A stretch of 64,000 nt of DNA, taken from NCBI RefSeq assembly GCF_000816845.1, contig NZ_CP006880.1:682001-746000 (forward strand), in the 5' to 3' direction. Of this stretch, positions 8,708 to 17,444 are shown piece after piece. This stretch comes from Rhizobium gallicum bv. gallicum R602sp. Its GTDB lineage: Bacteria; Pseudomonadota; Alphaproteobacteria; Rhizobiales; Rhizobiaceae. The notes beneath the pieces were generated by a model. The model saw nothing but the letters and a program-made list of their open reading frames with translations. It was not told the DNA's origin and did not search any database. A program made the translations under genes and the position numbers. The stretch's first letter is position 1, and every line of letters begins with the position of its first letter.

Positions 8708-9658
8708 ATGCTGCATTCCAGGAAGCTTCTCTACATCAACGAAATTGCGCGGTCGGGCTCTATCCGCAAGGCAGCGGCACGGTTGAACGTCGCTTCCTCT
8801 GCCATCAACCGGCAGATCCTGGCGCTGGAAGCGGAAATGGGCGCTCCGCTCTTCGAGCGCCTGCCGCGCGGCCTCAGGCTGACTGCGGCCGGCGAACTGT
8901 GCATAGAACACATTCGCGAGGTTCTGAAGAATTACGATCGTTTGGAGGGCCGCATCCGCAGTCTCAGGATGCAGCAGGCGGGCAAGGTGCGTCTGGTAAC
9001 GACGGTCGGGCTTGCCGCTGGGCCGCTGGCGGAAATCATCAGCCGCTTTCAGCTGGAACATCCGCGTGTTTTCTTCCAGATCAGGAATGATGCCGGCACG
9101 ATGACAGTCAATCCCGTGCTGTCGGGTGAGGTGGATATCGGCCTCGGCTTCAATATTCCGGCGACACCTGGAATACGCACTCTGGGAACTTTCGATATCC
9201 CTATCGGCGTCGTCCTGCCACCCGGCCATCGGCTTATCGGTCCCGGCCCGATCAACCTGACGGACGTGGTGCAGGAGCGACTGGTGCTGGCCCAACAGGG
9301 CACCAGCCTGCGCGAAGTGATCAATCTTGCACTTGCGCGGCTCGATGTTCATGTCGAGCCGGTGCTCGAGACCAATGCTTCGGAGATGCTGAAGAAGCTG
9401 GTGAAATGCGGGGCAGGATTATCGATGCTCAATCCGCTTGACGTGATCACCGAGTGCCGAAAGGGGGAACTGGTTTTCCGTCCGGTCGCCGAGCCGCATG
9501 CGCGCCAGCAGCCGATGAAATTGTTTGCCCGTGTGCGTGCGCCGCTGGACGCCGCAACGAGCCTGTTCGTGGAATACCTGCTGGCGGAGCTTGCCGGCCT
9601 TGTGCAGGAACTTCAGGTCAAGGGGCACATCGCGCCCGACAAGCCGGCTGCCGGTTGA
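8708..9658 (+). CDS. LysR-family transcriptional regulator
   Basis: A 316-aa LysR regulator. The N-terminal winged HTH covers residues 3-60 (INEIARSGSIRKAAARLNVASSAINRQI, then LFERLPRGLRLTAAGE), followed by the effector-binding LysR_substrate domain. The ATG at 8708 follows GAGG at a good distance and begins at the usual point before the HTH; upstream in-frame codons read through the promoter and are unlikely to be translated. It is divergent from the NMT1-type transporter operon and convergent with the creatininase gene (2 bp between stops). It probably senses a pathway intermediate and controls both flanking transcription units through the shared dyad. Confidence 0.9.
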   Translation: MLHSRKLLYINEIARSGSIRKAAARLNVASSAINRQILALEAEMGAPLFERLPRGLRLTAAGELCIEHIREVLKNYDRLEGRIRSLRMQQAGKVRLVTTVGLAAGPLAEIISRFQLEHPRVFFQIRNDAGTMTVNPVLSGEVDIGLGFNIPATPGIRTLGTFDIPIGVVLPPGHRLIGPGPINLTDVVQERLVLAQQGTSLREVINLALARLDVHVEPVLETNASEMLKKLVKCGAGLSMLNPLDVITECRKGELVFRPVAEPHARQQPMKLFARVRAPLDAATSLFVEYLLAELAGLVQELQVKGHIAPDKPAAG

Positions 9659-9660
9659 CC

Positions 9661-10458
9661 TTACTTCGTGTAGAGATTCGAAAGAGGATAGAGCTTCAAA
9701 TCATAGAGCATCTCGATGAAGCCCTTCACTTGATGGCGGCAGATGGCTGCGCCCTTTTTCGCCGTGCCGCCTAAGGCGTTGCCGACGACGCCGTTGGGAT
9801 TGAGATCATGTGCAATCCACGCCAACGAATGCGGAGGTAAAGGCTGAATATAGTTCGACCGTTCCCGCATCCATTCGGCTTTCGAGGCAAAATTCTGCGC
9901 CTTGTCCATGCGCACCAGGTCCGGCCGGAAATGCAGCATCAGGGAGGTCTCCACTTCGCCGCCGTGAATACCGTATTTTGCTTCGTGTTCGCTGATCATG
10001 CCTTCCGGATGTCCGAACCGGCCCCACTGTGTCGACAGCACGGCCATCTGGTGACGGACGCGCAATTCGCGCGCGACGATGCTCATGATGTCGACATTGC
10101 CGCCATGCGAGTTGACGATCACCATTTTGCGGATACCAGCTTCCGCGACCTTTGCGCCAATCGCAGTCCAGATCGGGATCAAAAGTTCGGCACCAAGCGA
10201 GAGCGTGCCCGGGCCATAGATATGTTCGTTCGCCTTGCCGATCTCCTGTGTCGGCAGGACCAGTATGTCGAGGTCTTCGGGCCGCTCCTTGCGCAACACC
10301 GCAAGCATTCCGTTTGCGATTGCGACATCGGTGGCGATTGGCAGATGCGGCCCATGCTGTTCTGTCGACGCGATCGGCAGGATCGCTATGGTCGTGTCGC
10401 AAGAAAGCGCCGCGAAGTCAGAGGTATTGAGTTCGTTCCAGTAAAATGGCATCGCCAT
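9661..10458 (-). CDS. Creatininase-family amidohydrolase
   Basis: A 265-aa metal hydrolase of the creatininase superfamily (creatininase, ArfB deformylase, MftE). Metal and active-site motifs are visible: PIASTEQHGPHLPIATD near residue 30, IVNSHGGN near 115, and HGGEVETSLML near 165. The family opens cyclic amides or removes formyl groups. The ATG at 10458 follows GGAAGGG by 8 nt; upstream in-frame codons lack similarity. The dyad at 10514-10549 lies about 55 bp upstream and matches that of the NMT1-type operon, so it probably belongs to the same LysR regulon and opens or hydrolyses a ring in the same pathway. Confidence 0.87.
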   Translation of the reverse strand: MAMPFYWNELNTSDFAALSCDTTIAILPIASTEQHGPHLPIATDVAIANGMLAVLRKERPEDLDILVLPTQEIGKANEHIYGPGTLSLGAELLIPIWTAIGAKVAEAGIRKMVIVNSHGGNVDIMSIVARELRVRHQMAVLSTQWGRFGHPEGMISEHEAKYGIHGGEVETSLMLHFRPDLVRMDKAQNFASKAEWMRERSNYIQPLPPHSLAWIAHDLNPNGVVGNALGGTAKKGAAICRHQVKGFIEMLYDLKLYPLSNLYTK

Positions 10459-10513
10459 TGCCGCATCCCTTCCTTGGCCTTCCACTATTGAGTAGGGAAC
10501 CAGCGTGCATGCG

Positions 10514-10549
10514 AAAAGCATCAATTTGCGCCAATGCCGATGCCTTTTT
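10514..10549. promoter_or_regulatory. Candidate LysR operator, copy 2
   Basis: AAAAGCATC at 10514-10522 and GATGCCTTTTT at 10539-10549, again separated by 16 bp, lie in the 291-bp gene-free region upstream of the creatininase gene. Conservation of both arms and the spacing relative to 8604-8639, with a diverged spacer, argues for a protein-binding site rather than a recent duplication. Confidence 0.65.
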
Positions 10550-10749
10550 GCGAGAGGTTCCACGAGTACAGTCTAAGGCTTGTCCAGGTGGCGCTCGGAA
10601 TAGTTTTTCGGACGCAGGTTCTTCACCACAATCCGAGGAGAAAATGCGGTCCGAAACGCACGCCTTCGGCCAATGCCGGTTGCGCGGCAACGCAGATCAT
10701 GGGTCGAACTCTCTTCGCACCTGTATTCTCAAAGCCGCTTCGCGTTATG

Positions 10750-11661
10750 CTAGCGTTCGAAAGGCTCGCCGAGCGAGGCGACGCCATTCAGCTTAAGCAG
10801 GCGGCGGTCCGCCGAAATGATGCCCAGCACGATAATCGTGACGAGATAGGGCAGGCTCGCAAGCAGTTGTGAAGGGACGTCCAGTCCGGCCGCCTGGGCT
10901 GCGAGACCCGTCAGGGACACGGCTCCGAAGAGGCACGCCCCCAAAAAGATCCGACCGGTGAGCCACGTCCCGAAGACGACCAGTGCGATTGCGATCCAGC
11001 CACGACCGGCGATCATCCCATCGGCCCAAAGCGGTGTGTAGACGACCGATGCGTAGGCGCCGGCAAACCCTGCCATCGTTCCGCCGAATGCGATGGCGGC
11101 GAAGCGCACGGCGATGACTGAATACCCCACAGCGTGGGCGGCTTTGGGGTTCTCGCCAATCGCCCGGACGACAAGACCGGCCTTCGTATAGGCAAACATC
11201 GCCCAGATGGCGAATGTTGCGGCAAGGGAAAGCCAGACGACGGCGTCTTGGATGAAAAGGTGGCCAATGACTGGGATATCGGAAAGCCATGGAAAGGCAA
11301 ACTTTGGAAGCCCCTTGACCGTGAGGCTTTCATAAGTCTTGCCGAAGAGCGCCGAGAGGCCTTGGCCGAGAATGCCGATCGCCAGGCCCGTCGCTACTTG
11401 GTTTGCCCGAAGTCCGACCGCGATGACGGCAAAAACCATTGAAAGTGCGGCGCTGCCGAGACCGGCGGCGACGAAACCGAAAAGATGGCCCCCACCATGA
11501 TAGACGATGATGAAGGCGAGCACCGCACCGAATGCCATCAAACCCTCGGCGCCGAGGTTGAGAACCCCGGCTCGCTCAACCACCAGCTCGCCGAGAGCTG
11601 CAAGGAGGAACGGTGTCGCAGCCGCGAGCATCCCGGCAAGGATGAATTCGATGGCGTTCAT
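10750..11661 (-). CDS. BMP-type ABC transporter permease (nucleoside/purine importer)
   Basis: A 303-aa inner-membrane permease of the BPD_transp_2 family. Motifs are LVVERAGVLNLGAEGLMAFGA at residues 26-46 and AIGENPKAAHAVGYSV, which define permeases paired with BMP (PnrA/BmpA-like) binding proteins. The ATG at 11661 overlaps the upstream permease stop as ATGA with GGAG 6 nt before it, so I prefer it to the ATG at 11691. It is the last gene of the nine-gene minus-strand operon starting at 18936. With the second permease it should form the channel of a nucleoside- or purine-like importer. Confidence 0.9.
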   Translation of the reverse strand: MNAIEFILAGMLAAATPFLLAALGELVVERAGVLNLGAEGLMAFGAVLAFIIVYHGGGHLFGFVAAGLGSAALSMVFAVIAVGLRANQVATGLAIGILGQGLSALFGKTYESLTVKGLPKFAFPWLSDIPVIGHLFIQDAVVWLSLAATFAIWAMFAYTKAGLVVRAIGENPKAAHAVGYSVIAVRFAAIAFGGTMAGFAGAYASVVYTPLWADGMIAGRGWIAIALVVFGTWLTGRIFLGACLFGAVSLTGLAAQAAGLDVPSQLLASLPYLVTIIVLGIISADRRLLKLNGVASLGEPFER

Positions 11662-12758
11662 GGCCGGCTCCGGTAGACGGAAAGGCGCCATTCGAGACGG
11701 TACCGCACGAAGGCGACGGCGATGAGATAGGCGACGAGGAGACTACCCTGAAATACACGGACCGCGGCAATCGGCAAGTTTGCCGACACCATGGCATTGT
11801 CCCCTCCGATGTAGAGCGCCGCCATAAATAGTGCAGAGACCACGATCCCGATTGGATGCAGACCGCCGAGATAGGCGACGATAATAGCCGCATAGCCATA
11901 ACCCGTCGAAATCGAGCGCTGCAACTGGCCGAGGGGACCGGCAACCTCGGCTGCGCCAGCAAGCCCCGCAGCGCATCCGCCAATGAGAAGGCAAAGCCAG
12001 ATCGCCCGCCCTTCGTTGAAACCTGCGTAGCCGGCGGCACGCGGCGCGAGGCCGCCGACCTGGAGCTTATAGCCGGTGAAGCTCTTCTCCATGAAGATCC
12101 ATGCCGCCATCGATAAGACGATCGTCAGGAGCAGGGAAACGTTGATGCGGGTGCCGGAGATCAAGACCGGCACCATCGCGTCATACTGAAACATCACAGA
12201 CTGAGGAAAGTTAAACCCGTTCGGATCCTTCCAGGGACCAAGCAGCAGGTAGTTAAGCAACTGCGCAGCAACGAGGCTCAGCATCAGGGAAACGAGTATC
12301 TCGTTCGCGTTTAGCCTGACGCGCCAGAAGGCGGTGAGCGACGCCCATGAAGCACCACCGAGTGCGCCAAGGAATAGCATCAGTGGCCAAATCCATTGAC
12401 CCGTCGCCTGCGGGAACCATACGGGGATGGCCGAGGCGAAGATCGCACCCAGAATGAACTGGCCCTCGGCACCGATGTTAAAGACCTTGGCGCGGAAACC
12501 GATCGCCAGGCCCTGCGCGATGAGCAGAAGGGGGCCCATCTTCAGCATGACTTCCGAAAACGACGCCCAAGAGAGGAAGGGTTCGAGAAGCATCGCATAG
12601 ACGATGGCGACCGGATCGCGGCCCATCGACATGTAAAGTCCGAGATTGAGAATGGTAGCCAACCCCAGAGCAACGGGAGGCGCAAGCAAGGTGGCGGTCA
12701 GCGATGCGCGCTCCCGACGGACAAGGGTGGGAAGGATAGCTGTAAATAAAGCCCTCAT
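11658..12758 (-). CDS. BMP-type ABC transporter permease, second subunit
   Basis: A 366-aa inner-membrane permease, also BPD_transp_2. It has the FRAKVFNIGAEGQFILGAIFAS motif near residue 90 and GLAPRAAGYAGFNEGRAIW later. It is longer than its partner, as usual for the YufP-like subunit. Start and stop overlap the neighbouring genes by 4 bp each (ATGA), which points to translational coupling across the ATPase-permease-permease block. Confidence 0.9.
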   Translation of the reverse strand: MRALFTAILPTLVRRERASLTATLLAPPVALGLATILNLGLYMSMGRDPVAIVYAMLLEPFLSWASFSEVMLKMGPLLLIAQGLAIGFRAKVFNIGAEGQFILGAIFASAIPVWFPQATGQWIWPLMLFLGALGGASWASLTAFWRVRLNANEILVSLMLSLVAAQLLNYLLLGPWKDPNGFNFPQSVMFQYDAMVPVLISGTRINVSLLLTIVLSMAAWIFMEKSFTGYKLQVGGLAPRAAGYAGFNEGRAIWLCLLIGGCAAGLAGAAEVAGPLGQLQRSISTGYGYAAIIVAYLGGLHPIGIVVSALFMAALYIGGDNAMVSANLPIAAVRVFQGSLLVAYLIAVAFVRYRLEWRLSVYRSRP

Positions 12759-14278
12759 GCCAGAGCCGTCTCCTGCGAAGAATAGGCACCGATCATATAA
12801 CGGCCGATGTCCTCCGGCCGCGTGTCCCGTGTGACGAGAGCCGGGCTCAGAGCGCCGTGGTGCAACACCTGAATGAAATCGCAGAGTTCGAAAAGCTCTT
12901 CGAGCTCCTCTGAAATGATGAGGATCGCCATACCTTCGTTACGCAGCCCGACAAGCCGCCTGCGGATGGCCGATGCAGCGCCGATATCGACGCCCCATGT
13001 CGGCTGTGCGATGAACAGCAGTTTGGGAGACAGCATGATCTCTCGGCCGACGATGAACTTCTGCAGATTGCCGCCAGAGAGCGAGCCGGCTTCCACCTCT
13101 GGGCCGGGCGTGCGGACATCGTACTGGCGGATGCACTCATCGGTGAATGCCATCGCCTTGGCTTCGTCAACGAGACCATACCTGAGAAGGTTGAGCGGAT
13201 GAGCGGTCAGCAGGCTGTTGTGGGTGAGGGACATTTCGGGTACGGCGCCACGCCCAAGCCGGTCTTCGGGAACGAAGGCAAATCCAAGCTGCCGGCGAGC
13301 AGCCGCATTGAGCGTGCCCACGTCCTTTCCCATCATGTAGATCCGCTCGTGCTGTTCTCCTGGCAGGACCGCTTCGCCGGAAATGAGCGAGGCAAGCTCG
13401 CTTTGCCCGTTTCCGGAAATTCCGGCTATGCCAAGAATTTCGCCCGAACGAACCGTGAGGCTTAAAGTGGAGAGCGGCACGGCAAAGGGGTCATCCGGCC
13501 GATAGTCGAGGCCGATGATTTCAAGCCGCTTTTCCCCGCCAGAAATGGGCAACGCCGGCATGGGCTCCGGCATGTCGCGGCCGATCATCATGCGGGCCAG
13601 GTCATGAGCATCGTGTTTTCGCGGATCGACATGCCCGGTAACGCGCCCACCGCGCAGAATGGTCGCCCTATCGCAGATCGCGCGGATTTCCTCCAGTTTA
13701 TGCGAGATGAAGAGAATGGAGACGCCGCGGTCGCGCAGGCGACGCAACGTGTCGAAGAGTCTCTCCACCGATTGCGGCGGCAGGACGGAGGTCGGCTCGT
13801 CGAGGATCAGCAGCTTCGGGTTTGTCAGCAGGCAGCGGATGATCTCCACACGCTGCCGCTCGCCGACGGAAAGCGTGTGCACATGGGCGAGGGGATCGAC
13901 TTCGAGCCCGAAGTCGCGCCCGAGCTTCCGGATGCGCTCAGTGAGTCCGGTTTTCCGGCCCGGAACGACCAGTTGCGTGTTCTCCACCACCGTCAGGGTC
14001 TCAAACAGCGAGAAGTGCTGAAAGACCATGCCGATGCCCTTGCGCCTCGCCTCCGCAGGCGATGCGAGGCTCAAAGGTTCTTCTTCCCAGATAACGGTCC
14101 CGCTGTCCGGTTGCTCGACGCCATAGATCAGCTTCATCAGCGTCGACTTACCCGCGCCGTTTTCTCCGAGGATTGCATGGATCGATTGCGGGGCCACGTC
14201 CAGGTCGATGGCTTGATTGGCCCGGTTCTGGCCGTAGCTCTTGGAAACGCCGCGCAGCGACAGGAGCGGAACGGTCAT
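12755..14278 (-). CDS. BMP-type ABC transporter ATP-binding protein, tandem domains
   Basis: A 507-aa duplicated ATPase. The first nucleotide-binding domain has Walker A GENGAGKST, signature LSVGERQRVEIIRCLL and Walker B LLILDEPTSVL. The second has a degenerate P-loop ISGNGQSELAS and signature LSGGNLQKFIVGREI, as is normal for the YufO/RbsA-like class. It energises the two permeases downstream. It lies 3 nt downstream of the binding-protein stop and overlaps the next permease by 4 bp. Confidence 0.92.
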   Translation of the reverse strand: MTVPLLSLRGVSKSYGQNRANQAIDLDVAPQSIHAILGENGAGKSTLMKLIYGVEQPDSGTVIWEEEPLSLASPAEARRKGIGMVFQHFSLFETLTVVENTQLVVPGRKTGLTERIRKLGRDFGLEVDPLAHVHTLSVGERQRVEIIRCLLTNPKLLILDEPTSVLPPQSVERLFDTLRRLRDRGVSILFISHKLEEIRAICDRATILRGGRVTGHVDPRKHDAHDLARMMIGRDMPEPMPALPISGGEKRLEIIGLDYRPDDPFAVPLSTLSLTVRSGEILGIAGISGNGQSELASLISGEAVLPGEQHERIYMMGKDVGTLNAAARRQLGFAFVPEDRLGRGAVPEMSLTHNSLLTAHPLNLLRYGLVDEAKAMAFTDECIRQYDVRTPGPEVEAGSLSGGNLQKFIVGREIMLSPKLLFIAQPTWGVDIGAASAIRRRLVGLRNEGMAILIISEELEELFELCDFIQVLHHGALSPALVTRDTRPEDIGRYMIGAYSSQETALA

Positions 14279-14281
14279 GGC

Positions 14282-15382
14282 TCACTTCGGCAGTGGCGTA
14301 GTGACACCCTTGACGTGCCAATCCATGGCGACGACCTCGCCATCGGTGAGCGTTGCACCAGACGGTGCCGCTTCGCTGCCATCGGCCTTGGTGAGCGGCC
14401 CTGTGAAGGGAGTGAAGCTGCCGCTGGCGATCTTCGCCTCGATCTCCTTGATCTTGCCCATGGCGTCGGCCGGGATATTCGGATTCCAGTCGACAACCCC
14501 GACGACCTTTTCAGTGACGCCGAGGAAGGCATTGCCGCCCCTGAACGTGCCGGCGATATGAGCGTCCACCGAGGCTTTGAAGAACGGCGACCAGTCAGTC
14601 GCGACACAGCCGAGATAGGTCTTAGGCGCGTACTTTTTCATCGAAGAGTTGAGGTTGAACACGTAAATGCCGGCTTCCTCGCAGGCCGAGATGACCGACG
14701 GCGTGTCCTGCGCATTGGAAAAGATCACATCGCACTTCTGCGCCATCAGCGCCTTCGCAGCTTCCTGCTCCTTGGCCGGATCGAACCACGAGTTCACCCA
14801 CACGACCGACACCTCGATATCCGGTTTCACCGATTGGGCACCGAGCGTGAAGGCATTGATGGACGTGATCAGTTCCGGGATGGCAAAGGCGGACACTGAG
14901 CCTAACTTACCGGTCTTGGAGAGCGCAGCGGCAGCCATGCCGAGCAGGTAGGTTCCCTGAAAATACTTGGCTGCGAAGGGCGAGAAGTTCGGTGCTACCT
15001 GGAAGCCGGAGGCATGCAGCACGGTGACCGCCGGATTCCGGCGGGCGATCTGCAGGGCGCCGTTCTGATAGCCGAAGGAGCCGGCGATCAGGAATTTGTT
15101 TCCATCGGCGACCGTCTTGTTCATGATGCGGTCGGCATCCGGACCTTCTGGAATGTTCTCGATGACCGTGACCTTTACCTTGTCGCCGTACGCAGCCTTG
15201 ACGGGTTCGAGGCCGGCGGCAAGGGCGTGTCCCCAGCCGACGTCACCGACCGGCGAGGGGATCACGAGAGAAATACCGAGCGGCTCGTCGGCTGCCATGG
15301 AGGACCGGCCGCCAAGCGCGCTTGCGAGGCCGGAGGCGGCAACAACCTTCATCAATGTTCTGCGGGTGAGGTTTTTCAGCAT
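14282..15382 (-). CDS. BMP-family substrate-binding protein
   Basis: A 366-aa periplasmic protein. The leader begins MLKNLTRRTLMKVVAASGLAS and has a twin-arginine-like TRRTLMK, so it may be exported by Tat or Sec. The mature part has BMP-family features: SPVGDVGWGHALAAGLE, FLIAGSFGYQNGAL, KYFQGTYLLGMAAAALSKTGKLG, and DVIFSNAQDTPSVI. BMP proteins bind nucleosides, purines or, in related branches, autoinducer-like or thiamine ligands. GGGGAACTGAC precedes the ATG. The deaminase-like amidohydrolase directly upstream suggests a purine-type ring as ligand. Confidence 0.9.
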   Translation of the reverse strand: MLKNLTRRTLMKVVAASGLASALGGRSSMAADEPLGISLVIPSPVGDVGWGHALAAGLEPVKAAYGDKVKVTVIENIPEGPDADRIMNKTVADGNKFLIAGSFGYQNGALQIARRNPAVTVLHASGFQVAPNFSPFAAKYFQGTYLLGMAAAALSKTGKLGSVSAFAIPELITSINAFTLGAQSVKPDIEVSVVWVNSWFDPAKEQEAAKALMAQKCDVIFSNAQDTPSVISACEEAGIYVFNLNSSMKKYAPKTYLGCVATDWSPFFKASVDAHIAGTFRGGNAFLGVTEKVVGVVDWNPNIPADAMGKIKEIEAKIASGSFTPFTGPLTKADGSEAAPSGATLTDGEVVAMDWHVKGVTTPLPK

Positions 15383-15403
15383 GTCAGTTCCCCTGTTTCG
15401 TTT

Positions 15404-16783
15404 TTAGAATTCCACTGCCGCGAGTGCGGCCTCGGCTTCGGCGAACAGCCGCATTTCGTCGAGTCCGATGAACTCGCCCTTAGCCCAGACGATGCGTCCG
15501 TTGATCATGGTCATGTCAGTCGGCATTCCGATGCCTACTTTGGCAATCAGGCTCAGCGGGTCGTGCCGCGTGCCGATGTAGTCCATGCGCCGTGTGTCGA
15601 TTGCAAAGAGGTCGGCGGCCATCCCGGGAGCAAGCCGGCCGATATCCGGGCGGCCGAGGAGGGCCGCTCCGCCGGTCGTCGCATAGCCGAGAAAATCGAC
15701 CGGAGGCGGGACGGGATGCGCGCGTGTAGAGGCGGTTAGGCACTGCAGCATATAGGCGGAGTGCAAGCAGTGCATCAGGTTTGAATTGTCGTTCGAGGCA
15801 GCTCCATCGCAGCCGAGACCGACGCGCAGACCGAAGGCCGACATGGCCGGAATATCGGTGATCTCGGCGCCGACCAGATAAACGGGCTCGGGGCAGTGGG
15901 AGACACCGGTGCCGGTTGCCGCCATCATGCGCAGTTCGTCATGGGTGAGTTCCCAGCAATGGGCATAAAAGGTATCGGGACCGGCAAATCCAATTTCTGC
16001 GCAGTAATCCACCGTCCTCATGCCGTGCCGAGCCTCGATGACGGGGCTTTCGCCTTCGCCGACATGGGTATGGAGTTGCACGCTGCGGTCGCGCGCCAGC
16101 GCCGCCGCCTCGACGAAGGTCTCTTTATAGCAGTTGACCGGCTGACAGGGCGCGACCACGACCTGCCGCATGCTGAAGGGGCTTTTATCGTGGTAAGTGT
16201 CGATCAGGCGCGCGCAATCGGCGATGAATTCGTCCGTCGTCTCCAGCATGGGGTCCGGGATGGTCGAGCCTTCGGATTTTGGCAGCGTGTTGCCGCCGCG
16301 GCCCGCATGAAAGCGCATACCTAGCAGGTCGGCTGCCTCGAACTGACGGTCGATCAGTTTCTTTCCAGCGCGGCGCGGGAAGCAGTACTGGTGGTCGAAT
16401 GCCGTCGTGCAGCCGTGCTTGATCATCTCCGCCATGGCGGTGACGGAGGCATGGTAAAAGCAGTCCTCGGTCAGGCGCGAGAAGATTGGATAGATGAGAT
16501 CAAGCCATTCGATGACCGCCAGCTTCGTCCAATCGAGATCCGCACGGTTGCGCACGAAGCACTGGAAGAAGTGGTGGTGGGTATTGACGAGCCCCGGATA
16601 GACGAACCAGCCGGTCGCGTCTTGAGTGACGGTCCCGGCCGGCAGCTCTCCCTTGTAGAGGTTTTCGCCGATCGCTTCGATCGAAGGACCGTTTGTCAGC
16701 AGGTCGACGTTCCGGCAGACACGCAGCCCCTCGCCATCGTTGGCGATGACGGCAGCACAGTTCGTTAGGAGATAACCGGCCAC
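15404..16783 (-). CDS. 8-oxoguanine-deaminase-like amidohydrolase
   Basis: A 459-aa amidohydrolase of the ATZ/TRZ-guanine deaminase group. Metal-site residues are visible: NTHHHFFQCFVRN with H69 and H71, QLHTHVGEGE near 245, AHCWELTHDE near 280, and GCDGAASNDNSN near 325. NTHHHFFQ and the SNDNSN motif resemble 8-oxoguanine deaminase and isocytosine-type enzymes more than GuaD. Expected reaction: hydrolytic removal of an exocyclic amine or methylamine from a purine or triazine-like ring. The GTG start lies 1 nt after the GST stop with GAGG upstream. It shares an operon with the BMP importer and the split Rieske oxygenase. Confidence 0.87.
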   Translation of the reverse strand: MAGYLLTNCAAVIANDGEGLRVCRNVDLLTNGPSIEAIGENLYKGELPAGTVTQDATGWFVYPGLVNTHHHFFQCFVRNRADLDWTKLAVIEWLDLIYPIFSRLTEDCFYHASVTAMAEMIKHGCTTAFDHQYCFPRRAGKKLIDRQFEAADLLGMRFHAGRGGNTLPKSEGSTIPDPMLETTDEFIADCARLIDTYHDKSPFSMRQVVVAPCQPVNCYKETFVEAAALARDRSVQLHTHVGEGESPVIEARHGMRTVDYCAEIGFAGPDTFYAHCWELTHDELRMMAATGTGVSHCPEPVYLVGAEITDIPAMSAFGLRVGLGCDGAASNDNSNLMHCLHSAYMLQCLTASTRAHPVPPPVDFLGYATTGGAALLGRPDIGRLAPGMAADLFAIDTRRMDYIGTRHDPLSLIAKVGIGMPTDMTMINGRIVWAKGEFIGLDEMRLFAEAEAALAAVEF

Positions 16784-16784
16784 G

Positions 16785-17444
16785 TCACACCTCGCCCGGT
16801 TCGGCGTAGGGTTCGGGCTTTAATTCGTGCAGCCTATGTATGCCAGGCATCTCGACAAAATTATCGAGGCTGCGGATTGCACGCGTCCAAAGCCTGATGG
16901 CGGGGTAGGGGTCGAGCGGGATGCCGCCATCCGGCGCGAGCGCCACGTAGGGAAAGCAAGCGATATCAGCAATTGTCGGGTGGTTCGACGCGAGGAACTG
17001 AAATCCCCGCAAGCCCTGTTCGACCAGCTTCGCTTCCAGTTCGCGAAGAGCAGCAATCCCTTGTGCTTGAAGCGAGGCGATGTCTCCCGGCCGCAGAAGC
17101 ATTTCATGAAGGCGCGCGCCTCCGAGGTTGGCGGTCAGCCGGTGTGAGAACGAAAGCCACTGCTGGACGCGCGCTGTTTCTTCCGGCGTGCCGCCGCCCA
17201 GCCACTTTGGCGCAGTCTTGGCGGCGAGGTAGGTAAGCATGGCGGCGGATTCGGTCAGGATCAGATCCCCATCTTCCAAGATCGGGATCGAGCCCGCCGG
17301 GTTAAGTGCCATGAACTCGAGGCTGCGATGCTCGGCGCCGGGATGAAAATCTACTGGCCGGATTTCCATCTTCACGCCGACCAGTGCCGCCATCAGCCGA
17401 ACTTTGTAGCAACTGGGTGAGAGAACGTAATCATAGAGCTTCAT
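16785..17444 (-). CDS. Glutathione S-transferase-like protein
   Basis: A 219-aa GST-fold protein. The thioredoxin-like domain starts MKLYDYVLSPSCYKVRLMAALVGV, with the cis-Pro segment NPAGSIPILEDGDLILTESAAMLTYLA at 51-77. The all-alpha domain follows, with ASNHPTIADIACFPYVAL. The ATG at 17444 overlaps the oxygenase stop as ATGA; the long upstream extension in this frame lies inside the oxygenase gene and is not coding. Placement beside an oxygenase without a Rieske site recalls NdmE, a GST homologue that holds the NdmC-NdmD methylxanthine N7-demethylase complex together. A catalytic glutathione role is equally possible from sequence. Confidence 0.88.
   Translation of the reverse strand: MKLYDYVLSPSCYKVRLMAALVGVKMEIRPVDFHPGAEHRSLEFMALNPAGSIPILEDGDLILTESAAMLTYLAAKTAPKWLGGGTPEETARVQQWLSFSHRLTANLGGARLHEMLLRPGDIASLQAQGIAALRELEAKLVEQGLRGFQFLASNHPTIADIACFPYVALAPDGGIPLDPYPAIRLWTRAIRSLDNFVEMPGIHRLHELKPEPYAEPGEV

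Noticed and set aside
13604..14899. Plus-strand ORF of 431 codons, longer than many real genes here
   Set aside because: It is antisense to two well-defined genes, the BMP-type ATPase and binding protein, and shows no domain.
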